From Anagrus nilaparvatae (lineage: Eukaryota; Arthropoda; Insecta; Hymenoptera; Mymaridae): a stretch of 64,000 nt of DNA. Of this stretch, positions 38,800 through 50,580 are shown piece after piece; within the stretch, counting starts at the first letter, position 1; each line of letters opens with the position of its first letter. Location of the stretch: the NCBI GenBank assembly GCA_022575985.1, contig JAKSXM010000007.1, forward strand, positions 56,326,501 to 56,390,500. Reading direction: 5' to 3'. The notes below the pieces were generated by a model, which saw only the letters and a program-made list of their open reading frames with translations, was not told the origin of the DNA and did no database searches. The translations under genes and the position numbers were made by a program.

Positions 38800-39320
38800 A
38801 AATGAGATACCCCTTGAGACCTACCCCTTAGTAGCGAACTTACCATCAGCCAAAATGGGGATTTCGAAAATATATCAAATACATGAAAAAAAAAATCAGA
38901 AAATTGAACCTAATAATCTACGGGATTAAAGTAGACTTAAATATTTTTAACTCGCTGATTTCTAACTTCTTTTTTAAACATTAATATCCTCGAAATTAAA
39001 AATCTCAAAACTAACTATACTTTGAGATTAGGAGCAGGTAGGACCTTTTGGTGTTCTTTTATAAGAGCTCCATTAGTTAGTGTTGCCAGCTGTACATAAA
39101 ATAAATATGTATGTTTATTTTTATTTATCATTTATTTCAATTGGCACCACTAAATTGCAGAGCCGGATTATTATTGAAAGCTTCTTAAGTTGACTTTAAT
39201 TGCGTTGATGATCAGGCCCAATTTTACGGTTTTGATTTTTTTCATGCATTTTATACTTTTTTTCGAAATTCCCATGGTAACTTTGCGCCTGAGGGGTGTG
39301 GACATACTTTCTCTAGTACG
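38800..39320. repeat. Diverged inverted repeat pair
   Basis: The block at 38815-38960 (TTACCAT, GGGATTTCGAAAA, CATGAAAAAAA, AAAATTG..CCT, AATC) recurs inverted at about 39180-39310 with the same order of blocks. The two arms are clearly related but many substitutions apart, so this is an old foldback element or two opposed copies. Confidence 0.55.
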
Positions 39321-41429
39321 ACTGAAATTTTACTTAAATAACTAATTTTCATTCTTATTAGACTAGTTTGATTTTTAGCATTTTTACTCATAAAAATTTA
39401 CAGCGAACTTACACACGACTTATTTTTCTAATAAATGTAAATCATCTTATTTTTTGTTACTTCAAAAAGTTTTCATCTTATTTCTCAAAGGAAATTAAAA
39501 ATAAAAAAAAAAACTTGTTAAACAGTTCTTAAGAACAATCAAAGAAACCTAATTTAAATAATACTAAACAAAAGGCCTTCCATTACAAAAGATTTGAAAA
39601 AAAAGTTTTATAAAAATACCTACAAAGAAAATGAAAAACAAAAACTAATATCATATTTACAAGAAAAACTATAATAATTATTTTTTTTTTTTTAGTAATA
39701 ACAAAAAAAATTAGCTATATTTATTTAATTATAGGAATAAGAAAAATATTTTTATAAAAAAATATCAAAGTAAAAAGTCATAGTTTTTAAGTAAAGTAAG
39801 AAAAGTAAATTATACTTGTTTGTAGTATAATTTTCTTCAAAGACAAGTTAAAAAAAAAATTGTTATTTATAACTTAAATGGATATGTATTTACTCGTGCA
39901 ATCATGCGTTAAACAATTACATTCGGATGCACCTCGTCCATGACAAATGTTGTTGTTTTTTTTTCAAAATTGTATATTATTTTCTGTAATAGTGCATAAA
40001 TTATTTATAAACTACTGTCTTAGGAAAAAATTCCAAAAAGTCCATTAGTTGATAAAAAATTTTTACAATTCACTCGTGACTAATTAAATAAATACGTATT
40101 TAGTTGATAGAAAAATTTTTAAAGATGTTAACACGATATTTTTAATCTTGTTCTATGGTATGCTAAACCGTATAAAAAAAACACACACAGAGGGGAATGG
40201 ATTATGCAAACAAACAACGAACAACAAACAAGCATAGTGTCGAGAATATGCAGTCAACTGTTTTAGTCAAACGAACCGCTCGGTTAATTTACATTTTGGG
40301 TAACAGGTTGGATAATAATCATGAATTTTTTTAAATTGCGTATTTATACTTCCGGAATTAATATTTTTGTTGTTGATTATGATATATAAAGAAATAGAAA
40401 AAAAATGCTTGAATTATAACCAGAAGGATAATAAATATGTGTTTTTTCTTTCCAAAGAATCGTACTGATGATAGAAAGATAAAATAGAAAGAGAGAAGTT
40501 TTATAGATCGCATCATTTCTTCAACGATTGAAATAAATAGCCTTGAATTTCCTGGTACATGAAGCCTCTACTCTTAGGATGCACTTGTTTTTTGCACTCT
40601 CTTATAATAAATGGCATAAGCTAAAAAAGAAATCGATAAGAAGAAAAGAACGAAGAAGAACGGATCGATTTCTTAGTTTTTTCCTTTTTTTTTTTACTAC
40701 CAGTGGAGGTGATGAAGGAATATAACCTTGAAAATACGTAAAACGTGCTCACTCATTTATCTTTTTACTACTATACCTACTACTATATTTTTCTCACTTT
40801 TATTTATTTTTCTCTATACGCAAAAGAATATTTAAGTTCGTTCACCGAACAGTAAAAAAAAAATTATTTCAACATATTCAATATTCTTATTTTCTAGGGC
40901 ATTTAAAAAAAAAAAAAAATGCATCAACATACCAAAGTTATGGATATATAAAGAAAATTACTTTTTTCTAAAATATATATATATTGTTATTATCGTGTAA
41001 TGTAGTTTTGAATCATTAAATTCTTTATTTTTTTCTTTTAAATTTTCCTTGTTCTTTATTTTTTTTTTTTTTATAAGAACATAAATTATGTTTTATTTAA
41101 ATTTTTATAAAATGCTTAAGCTTTAGGAAAAAAATTAAACTTTCGTTAAAATAAAGAATAAAGTTAGAATTTTAATGTTTTTATATATTAGACTGATACT
41201 TTGAGGAATTTTGCTACTGTTTTTTGCATGCATTGACTTAAATATTGGTAGAAATTTATTCAAAAGAGGAATGCAGTGTTGAAAAGTGAAGTGAAATTCA
41301 ATATTTCTTTTTTTTTTTTAATTTCCAAGTGTTATTTTAAAGAAAACTTAATTTGATGAGTTTATTATAAATAATAAACATAATCTAAATGGAACTATAA
41401 TTGCAATTTTTTCATTACTATTATCTGTA

Positions 41430-41860
41430 TTTCTGAGGATTACGGAGGTAATTTCTCCTAGATACGTTTCTAACATATTTCCTTCCAAGGACATTTCCCC
41501 CGAGAGCATTTCAGCTTAATTTAGGGGTAGGTGCGAGTATAGCATTTGGGGGTAGGTTATAATTTGGAAGTAGAAAATTTCAATTTTTATCCAATTTTAC
41601 ATTTTTATATTATAATTTAAAATAAATACGTTATTTAAAGTATTTACATAAAATTTCTATTTTTCATTTTTAGTAAGTTACTTCTTTTTTTTTATTTTTA
41701 ATTTTTTTATTTTTTACTTTACTATTCCTTTACTTTTCTATTCCTGTTCGAGTTCCTGTTGCTTAAAAATCGACTTGGGAGAAATATCCTAGGGGGAAAT
41801 TGTCCTGGAAGAAAATTTCAGGATGGGGAAAGCTTGATTACGTTTCTTCTCCCTTTATCA
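41430..41860. repeat. Diverged inverted repeat pair
   Basis: CCTTCCAAGGACATTTCCCC at about 41481 recurs inverted at about 41785-41815 as GGGGGAAATTGTCCTGGAAG. The neighbouring TTTCTCC and ACGTTTC blocks also occur in both arms. Ends and class could not be set. Confidence 0.5.
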
Positions 41861-42953
41861 CACAGAATAATTATTGAAATAGATCATATTTATTATTTAT
41901 AATAAACTCATATTTTTTCATATTTATATTAAAGTAAACTTAAAAATAAATATATTAAAAAGTTTATGACACCACTGTCACCAAAATTGGTGGCAGCAGT
42001 GAGATTTTAAATTCTCATTTCTTCTTCAAAAAAGAAAAATTTTTGAACCAACCTAATATACATACTTTATGAATAAAAATACATATAAAAGCATAGAAAA
42101 ATAAATTAGTATATTTAAGTAAATGAAGAAAAGTTTACTTTTAATTTAATGGTTTTATAAGTTTATATAAATAAATAAAATAAAATGTAAAATACTTTTA
42201 ACTTAAGTACCATTTTTTTTTCTCCTTTTTATTCTACTTTTTTTTTAAAAACTTTAATAGTACTTGGTTAATCTTTGTATACTTATTTAAGAGAGAAATT
42301 TAAATTTATTGTATTCATTAGTATAAATAAAAACTTTTATTTCTAAAATATCTAATTTTTCGTTGATTTTCTATAAAATAAATAATAATATGTAAATTTT
42401 ACGTCCTCTAGAGTATAACTAACGTTCGTTATATCTAATGGTATTGTCTACTTCTCTCGTAATGCATAACTGTTATATATTCTGTCTGACAATTATTTCA
42501 CTTGATTTTATAAGGCTGTGCATGTAATTGTAGTACAAAGCCTAATATATTACTCAATTTGAATGGAAATTTAATGTTATTTAGGGTAATTTAAGCATTT
42601 CTTTTAAAATTTTTGGCTCTTGGTTTGAAATTAAGTTATTCATTTTGAAAATTTAAGATTATTGCAAAAAAATAATCTAGCCAACTAACTTGAAATTTTT
42701 TAGTAATCTTCGGTTAGGCTCAATCCAATCAAATATTACTAAATCAGTATTTTTTATTCAAGATCTGAATAAATTAATATTTCTTATTGCTACTGTAATA
42801 ATTTAGATTTATTTCTTGAGGAAATAATTAACAAATAGTTAATATAAGAAATTATCAATCAATGCATTGAATTAGACAGTAAAATGTTTGATATTTTTAA
42901 TAAAGCAACAAAAGTTAATAGATAAAAAACTACGTAATTTATTTTCTAACCTA

Positions 42954-43300
42954 CACTGTAAAAAGTAATTTTCTTAGACTCCAAAAAAAATAGAATATTT
43001 TCGAAAAATTAGTAATTTTTCGAAAAAAATCGTAAATTTACTAAATTTAGTATATTAACTAAAAATTTGAGTATTTCCGATTTTTTTTTGTAAATTCACG
43101 AGAAAAATTGATAATTTACATTTTTTTTTCGAAAATTTACAAAAAATATTTGTTAATTTACAACTTTTTTCGTAAATTCACAAGAAAAAATCGACAATTC
43201 TCGAATTTGTTGTTAATATACTAAATTTAGTAAATTTACGATTATTTTCGAAAATTTTCTATTTTTTTTGTGAATTAAGAGAAAGTTACTTTTTACAGTG
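42954..43300. mobile_element. 347-bp TA-flanked palindromic MITE (copy 2, well preserved)
   Basis: Ends are CACTGTAAAAAGTAA and TTACTTTTTACAGTG, an exact 15-bp inverted repeat, flanked by TA on both sides. The whole body is an AT-rich palindrome with TTACTAAATTTAGTA-type motifs. The TA duplication and CACTGTAAAAA-type ends fit a Tc1/mariner-mobilised MITE. A diverged copy is at 32439-32843. Confidence 0.85.
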
Positions 43301-43302
43301 TA

Positions 43303-46010
43303 TAATCAAATTTAATAAATAATATTTGATTACAAATTTTCATTACACACCAACAAAACATAAAACCATTTTATTAATATTAACAAATGCCCTTGCACAC
43401 ATACAAGCTATCAAAAATTTATATTACATTATAAAAAAAGATTAAAAAAAGGACTCTATTAAATTTTGATATATATAAAACTTTTTATGTACTTATACTT
43501 TTTTTCTTACCTCCATATTAAAGATTATGTCATAAAAGAGAATAAAATAATATTTTATTTTTTTAATACTCTCACACTCATAAATTTATATTGGATAAAT
43601 AATTGAGGTTATATGAATTTTTATTTATCTTATTAATATTTCAAATGCAGCAACACCTGCTTTTGGGATTTAATGAAATTATAATTCGGAACAATATGAA
43701 ATAGTCCGTGTTGAGTTCGTACTAAAATATTTTTAAAAAATATTTCACCTCATTAGGTGCTTGATTTGGATAGTTTTAGGTAAAAACCAACTACGGATTC
43801 ATTATTTCAAAGACTTTTTATGAAAATTCATAATTGGTAATACCCGAATGTCGAATCGAATGCCCGAAATTCCTCCAAAAAGATCTACAATTACATTTTT
43901 GAATGGGATAAGCTTCCTTAGCTACACAAAACTCGAACCATCTCGAAATTTCTGGGCCCCGCACATCCCTGCCAAAAATTATTTTAAAATGCACAAAAAA
44001 TAATTTACAAATATAACATAGAATAAATCATGCATAAAAAAAACGAAAAAAGAAAATGCTGACATAATAATAAAAGTCATTAATAGGAAACTCGGTGCAT
44101 GACAGATTTATATACATCCCATAATTGAATTTTCATACACCCTATATTTCTAACAAGAATTTTTTTCTTAAAAATCATAAAATTGATAAGCAGTCAATTT
44201 TATCCTCTGATAAGAAACATATAAATACGGTAAAAGTGTCTTATATATATTTATAGACTAGAGTGCGTCGCTGTCTTTTGAGCTCTTGTCACTTTATAGA
44301 AGGCGCCATAATTCTTTATAAATGAATAAGTAAGAAAGAGAAAGATGGTTAAGACACCGGTACCCGTAACGGCTATACGATCCCTCTCTTCTATTCGATA
44401 CGTTTTTCTTCTTATTTTCTTCTCTTTTATACATACATAACGAGAGAGCTCCCAATAGATATAACTAGATTGCTATGTATGTAAATAAAACGCAAAAAGA
44501 AATAACACGTGTGTATTTGTAATATAACGAACGCCCGTTTTTTTTTTTACCTTTCTTTTTTTTTTTTTTTTTACTATGTTAAAAGAAAACCGTGAGAATC
44601 TTTAACCTCCCTCGCACACTTTAGATCTGTACTTTTTATGGAGTATTAGAATTTTTCAATTTGGAAATTTCTTTCTATTATTTTTATTTTTTTTTTCTTA
44701 TGTCTGACTTAATTTAAATTTTATCACTTTTTTTTTTTTATTAAATTTTAATAAGCGAAGGAATTTTCGTTTTTTAGGTTAGAAAGGATTTTTGTAAAGA
44801 TTTTATTTACGTTTACAAGAAAAAAATTTTAATGCCCAAAAATGAAGCTACTTTCTAAAATCAAATATCTAGAACCAAAGACAATAATAATGGCAAACGT
44901 TATTACCCTAAATCATTATTACTGTAGACACACTAAAGACAAAGACAGAGAGTAACACAAAACACACTAATGATCCAACATTATGCAAAATACTACCCTG
45001 AGAATAATTACAAATATTAATGCACCTTTATGCATTTACCCAAAAGGCATACAAAATTATTACTTTTTTTTTACTTGTTTTACGTCAAAACCTTATAAAC
45101 GAGAGTCTTGAGAATTGAAATCAAAGCTTTTGATAAAAAAAAACGAGTTTTTCTTGCTATAAAACCGTTCGATTATTTATATTTTTGTATATAAAAAAGT
45201 GCTTGTCAATCAGTACAGTAAAATGTGTTTCTTATTTTGTTTTGGTACTTTTTTTATTCTGATTTATAAAACAATCGCTAAACACACTTTTTTTTCTTCC
45301 TTTTTTGTGTTTTTATTATAAAAAAAATTATATGAAAATTTTTTTGTTTGATTTTTTTCTTTTATATATAGCAAAAGAAAAAAAATTTCTTTTTATATTA
45401 TGTAAACTTTTTTATATTAAAAAATATTTCATGAAAAAATGGAAAAATCTATAATTAATTAATTAACGTACATCTAAGCTTTCTCTCATGAAATAGTTTC
45501 GAAACAATGCTTTAAATGTAAATATTCATAAAAAAAATATGAGAATTTAATGTAGTAAAATTTTTCTTATACAAACTAGAAAAAAGAAAAAAATAATAAT
45601 TTGAAAAATATTTTTTCTGTTTCAGGTGAGTGTGCTCGAATATTTACTTTTTATTTTTTCATGTATGCAAGGAAATGGTGAATAAAGGTAATTTTTTTTT
45701 TATGTGAAACTGCCAATTTTTTATTTATAAAAGATATGTTTAATAATAATAATAATAGTCTAAAGAGTTTAATATAAGTTTTTGACAGTTATGTCAGAAA
45801 ATATAAAATGTTAAAAGAGGAAAATTCAAAAGCTTTTACGCATGTATTACGAAAATACTTAACAATAGCTCTTTGATATAGGTACTTTAATTTTCATTAT
45901 TTTTTTTTTCTAAATGTGTTTTGAGTATGTTACTACACTGGAAAAAAAAATCTTGTTGCTACTGTTAGTATTATGGCAGCTGGATTTTTCTTTTAATGGT
46001 TACAAATGAC
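43303..46010. other. Gene-free stretch of putative intron
   Basis: No exon is supported. A less AT-rich block at about 43650-43980 ends in GGGCCCCGCACATCCCTGCC and may be transposon debris. The patch at 44230-44420 has mixed composition but no open frame. Confidence 0.4.
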
Positions 46011-48005
46011 GCACGGTGCCCCTGAAACAATTTAAATAAAAATTCAAATTACCCCCGAGATTCCAATAGAAATTTATTTTTTAGTTGTTCAGAGTCACAA
46101 AAATCAAAAAATTTAAAAAATCCGTCTGGCGCTTCTATTTTTTTTTAACTAGAAACTGTTTCATTTCGATATTATAATAAAAAATAATCGGAAAATAATA
46201 AATAAGTTTGAATAAAAGCTGGTTTAAGTTATAAAAAATAATTTTTAATGTACAAAATCTTTAATAACATTAAATTTACTAAAAAAAAATAATTTTACCA
46301 AAAAAAAAAGACCTAGAAACAACAGGCAGCTGAGGGAAGCCCAGGGCATCTCAAAATCGAAATTTTAAGAAAAATTATAATTTTAATGTAAAAATTATAC
46401 TTTTAATGTCAAAATGATAATTTTAATGTAAAAATTAATTACCTAATTAATTAACGAAAATTAACTTATTAACGCCGGGGCGGAGAGTTTTGGAAGTGAG
46501 CAAAAATAAATACATTCCCTTATAGATACGTGGCTAAAAAGTTCATCCTAATAGTAAAATTTCACTCTCTTTCAGAATGTAACATTAGTTTTTATATATT
46601 TGTATACATTGTGGTCTTATTCATTTTGGTCCTATTTACAATCCTTAAAATGTGCCATGTGGATAAGGGTATACACGGCCAGACTGCTTTGCTTGAAATT
46701 TTTTTGTTGCTTGAATTTTCAAGCAAATGCTTGAAATTTAAAGCAAACTGCTTGAATATTCAAGCAAACTGCTAGAAATTTTAAGCAATTCAAGCAACTG
46801 CTTGAATTTTCAAGCACAGCAGCCTGGCCGTGTTAGTTAAAAAAATTAAAATAAAACTTATTTTTTATAAATTAAATTATATTCTTAAGTAAAATTGGCT
46901 CCTAATTTCAAATTCAACATCAGTTTTGTACAAAAATTTTTAAGCATTCTCTAAAATAGGGGTGTCTTTGACAAAATTGCCATAAAGCATAACCCTAATA
47001 CGGCTGCTTTACCCCGTTCACCCCTATTTTAGAGGGTGTGTCAACACTTAAAATTTTTGCACAAAACTGACGTTAAATTTGAAATTAGCAGCCAATTCTA
47101 CTTAAGAATATAATTTTAATTATAAAAAATAAGTTTTATTTTATTTTTTTTTTTGTATCTAGCCTTATCCACATGGCACACTTTAAGGGTTGTAAATAGG
47201 ACCAAAATGAATGAGACCACAATGTATACAAAGTTTACTTAAATTTACATAAAAAATATTATGTTCAAGCATTTTTCAATAAAATTACTATTAAAATTAC
47301 TTTCAATTAATTATTATTTTTCAATAAAATACTTTTTTCATTAATTTTTCCAAACTTTTCTTATAATACCTGATCTACCCCTTTCAACCCCCCCTTTTAG
47401 GGTATATTTAAGAGTTCTAGTTCAAAACTAATGTCAGATTCTGAAAGAGCGTGAAATTTTACTATTAGGATGAACTTTTTAGCCACGTAACTATAAGGGA
47501 ATGTATTTATTTTTGCTCACTTCCAAAACTCTCCGCCCCGGCGTTAATGAGTTAATTATCGTTAATTAATTAGTTAATTAATTTTTACATTAAAATTATC
47601 ATTTTGACATTAAAAGTATAATTTTTACAATAAAATTATAATTTTTCTCAAAATTTCGATTTTGAGATGCCCTGGGCTTCCCTCAGCTGCCTGTTTTTTC
47701 TAGGTCTTTTTTTTTTGGTAAGACTATTTTTTTTTAGTAAATTTAATGTTATTAAAGATTTTGTACATTAAAAATTATTTTTTATCACTTAAACCAGCTT
47801 TTATACAAACTTATTTATTATTTTCCGATTATTTTTTATTATAATATCGAAATGAAACAGTTTCTAGTTAAAAAAAAATAGAAGCGCCAGACAAATTTTT
47901 AAAATTTTTTGATTTTTATGACTCTGAACAACTAAAAAACAAATTTCCATTGGAATCTCGGGGGTAATTTGAATTTTTATTTAAATTGTTTCAGGGGCAC
48001 CGTGC
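46011..48005. mobile_element. 1995-bp giant hairpin element
   Basis: The left terminus is GCACGGTGCCCCTGAAAC and the right terminus its exact reverse complement; GAC flanks both sides (46008-46010 and 48006-48008), a possible 3-bp duplication. The arms pair almost continuously right to the centre, closing with CTAAAATAGGGGTG (46951-46964) and CACCCCTATTTTAG (47019-47032) around a 54-base loop. The arms differ by a 162-bp insertion in the left (46672-46833) and about 190 extra bases in the right (about 47236-47430). No transposase is encoded. The terminal sequence does not match a superfamily I recognise. A transcript across it would form dsRNA of nearly 1 kb. Confidence 0.9.
46672..46833. mobile_element. 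162-bp MITE nested in the left arm of the giant hairpin
   Basis: The ends ACACGGCCAGACTGCTTTGC and its near reverse complement lie between TA dinucleotides (46670-46671 and 46834-46835). The equivalent place in the right arm of the hairpin shows a single TA and no insert, so it is a natural empty site. The interior is a run of AAGCAA/TTGCTT motifs forming several hairpins. TA insertion suggests a Tc1/mariner-like origin. Confidence 0.85.
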
Positions 48006-48008
48006 GAC

Positions 48009-50126
48009 GTAAAGCCTAAAGAAAAGGAAAAAATGTTTTTCTTCAAGTCTCATCATATTTAAAAAAAATTGAACTTTATTAAAAAATTGAAACTCTATTT
48101 TTTTTAATTTTCTTTAGCTTAAAACAAGCAAAAAATTTCGACTGCCATAACCTCAATGTCTTTTAAAATCCGACAATCCTTAATTTTAATACTTGTAAAT
48201 CAAGTGCCCCACCTGTTTAATTAAAATTTCTCAAAATTAAGTTAATTTTTCTTTCAAATAATTTATAAAAAATTAATTTATAAGTTATAACAAATTTGAA
48301 ATCATAAAAATAAACTTAAAAAACTAAAAATAAAGCCCATATATAAAACCGAACAAAGTTAAAAGTTGTATAGCTCAATTAAAGTCTTGTACGGATCATG
48401 CTTAGCTGATAACCGACTTAAACCGAAATCTTCAATTTCACGCTAGAGCCTTATCGTTTTTTCCAACAAAACTAGAGCATACACTTTTAAAACTTTATTT
48501 TCTCTTTTATGTTATCTCGAAACAATTATTTACTTTTAACTAACTCGAATCAAAAGATACAAAATTAATCATTTTTCTACTTTTTCTACCCCGGAAATTC
48601 ATTTTATAATCAATAATTTTCTAAAAAATTAATACAGAAACCACTATTCAAATTAAAGTTAATTATTACGTAAAATACATTAAAATACCTAAGAAATAAA
48701 TATATTATTAACTATAAAGGAAACAGTAGCAACATTAACAGCAGAAAAAAAAAGCAAGGTAAGTTTTTAAACGCATATTTTAAAATTTATTCAAGATTCT
48801 TAACATATTTTTTTGATATAATCGTTTTTCTATATCCTGTACTTATTTAACAATTTTAAAATTCTAATTACCTCCTTTTTAAAAAATCGTTAAATTTTTA
48901 AATTACTAATAGAAAAACTATTATTTTTTTATTTAAATTAAAAATGACGTATCTTTAAAGTTTCTAAATTAGCTAAAATAACCCATGTAATGTAATCATG
49001 TTTTTATTTGGCATTAGAACAAGATAAATCTAACTTTTAGATCTATTATTTTCCCTTTATTTTTTCTGTACGTAAATAAGGTTTTCTTAAACAAAAAAAA
49101 ATCAACGTTTTTACTAGCGATCTTTTTAAGATATAAAGACGCATAAACTATCTTGTTTGTTTTTCTCAACTTTTTTTTATGATATATCAGTTTATTTACA
49201 TTAATTAAGAGCTATAAGAAAGACATAAAATAATTTTTTTTTTAAAGAAACGTGATATACTAAAAAGCTTGGGTAAAAAAGGGTTGTGTTTAACTAAGAT
49301 CTTTTAACATTTTAAAATAATTTATTTAAATGACGTTTTAATTATTATGGTCAAAATAATGTCATTTTATTTAAAATCTGAGGTAATTCTATGGGATTTT
49401 AAAGAAAGAGAAAAAGTTTTAATAAATAGAGACAAGTTGTTTTATCAAGTTAAAATAACGTTTTAATGTTTTATGTCATGTTTTAATATTACTTTTCATT
49501 CATGGATGTTAACAAAAATTATTTTTCTATTTTAATGCATTATTATGTAACTGTTAATATCACTCTATGTCTTCTTTTATTTTTTTATTTGCAAATTATC
49601 ATTTTATTTCTATTTAATTATTTTATTTATCATTTTTATTATTATTTAAACTCATAAGTAATTTTATTGATGTAAAATGAATTCTTCATAATTAATTAAA
49701 TGATAAAATTCTTTAATTAAATGATTATATTAAGTAGGCATCAAACATTAATTTTTGAATTATTTAATTTGATCCTTATCGAATAAGAACCATGGGATCT
49801 AAGGATGTGCGATTACTTGAAATATTAGGTAATCAATCCAAAAATTTCGTGTTTTTTAGATTTTTTAGAATTTAATCTGTCCTATCACTATCTGAAAAAA
49901 CCCCGAACTTACGGTTACTGCGCATTTCTAATAAAATCTAAATATTGAATTAGACTGGAAATGCCATAGGTGTGTTTTTAAAAGCTCCATAACAACTTAT
50001 AAAATTTTAAAAATAAAAGTTATTATTTTATTTGTCTCAAAATTTTTACGCCCTTGATATAAAATATATGAATTTGGGCCTCCTGAGCGTAAAACTTGGA
50101 ACTGAATTCTCTGCATTCGTCCTACG
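48009..50126. other. Gene-free stretch of putative intron
   Basis: AT-rich DNA without a recognisable exon or RNA gene. The part from about 50040 to 50121 is the left half of the dispersed repeat that also occurs at 27060 and 63650. Confidence 0.4.
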
Positions 50127-50509
50127 CACAGTGTGCCGAATCAATCAAAAATCTACTGATTCCGTAAAATTTCATTTTTTCACTCATTTATTTTTTTAAA
50201 TCATTCGTATAATATTCTACTCTTATGGAAACCTGCTACTTTTAAAAATTTTTACAATTTAAATTCACCCCTTATACATTGGTGTATACGCAAAAATTGT
50301 ATTCACAGGGTTACTAAGTTTATTTGCAATTAAAAAAACCTTGTTTATGGACACTGTTGCCTTTTTCCTGAGTCAAAGAGTAAAAATGTTTAAAAAGTAG
50401 CAGGTTTCCATAAAAGTAGGATAGTATACGAAGGATTTAAAAATATAAGTTGGTGAAAAAATTAAATTCTAAGAAGTCAGCAGATTTTTGATTGAATCGG
50501 CACACTGTG
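50127..50509. mobile_element. 383-bp MITE with Transib-like ends (CACAGTG heptamer, 5-bp duplication)
   Basis: Both termini read CACAGTGTGCCGA inward and the inverted arms extend for about 130 bp, including ATCAAAAATCT and GGAAACCTGCTACTTTT. A 5-bp CTACG flanks the element on both sides (50122-50126 and 50510-50514). Transib transposons, the relatives of RAG1, have ends beginning CACWRTG and make 5-bp GC-richer duplications (family knowledge), and both features are met. No transposase is encoded, so it would depend on one elsewhere. It splits a dispersed repeat whose intact copies give the empty site. Confidence 0.8.
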
Positions 50510-50514
50510 CTACG

Positions 50515-50580
50515 CCTAGGCAGATAAAAAATATTGTAAGTACCATGGACGAAAAACTTTAAGCTCTAGTGTGAACTCAT
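50515..50580 (+). repeat. Dispersed repeat, right half of the interrupted copy
   Basis: It continues, after the Transib-like insertion, the repeat whose left half ends at 50121. The CAGATAAAAAATATTGTAAG block followed by CCATGGACGAAAAAC matches 27085-27125. Confidence 0.7.

Larger units (their letters stand above)
34721..42951. other. Putative long-intron stretch without recognised exons
   Basis: If the exon at 63090-63162 is exon 1 of the ZP gene, this lies in its 5' intron region. GA microsatellites lie at 35842-35856 and 37052-37068, and a GAA run at 38291-38309. Two diverged inverted repeats lie at about 38800-39320 and 41430-41860. An expected exon for the start of the first PAN domain was searched for on the minus strand and not found. 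Confidence 0.4.

Noticed and set aside
39893..39950. Minus-strand cysteine-rich patch reading CHGRGASECNCLTHDCT
   Set aside because: It looks EGF-like, but it is only about 20 codons, has no acceptor upstream that I can see and no neighbour exon.
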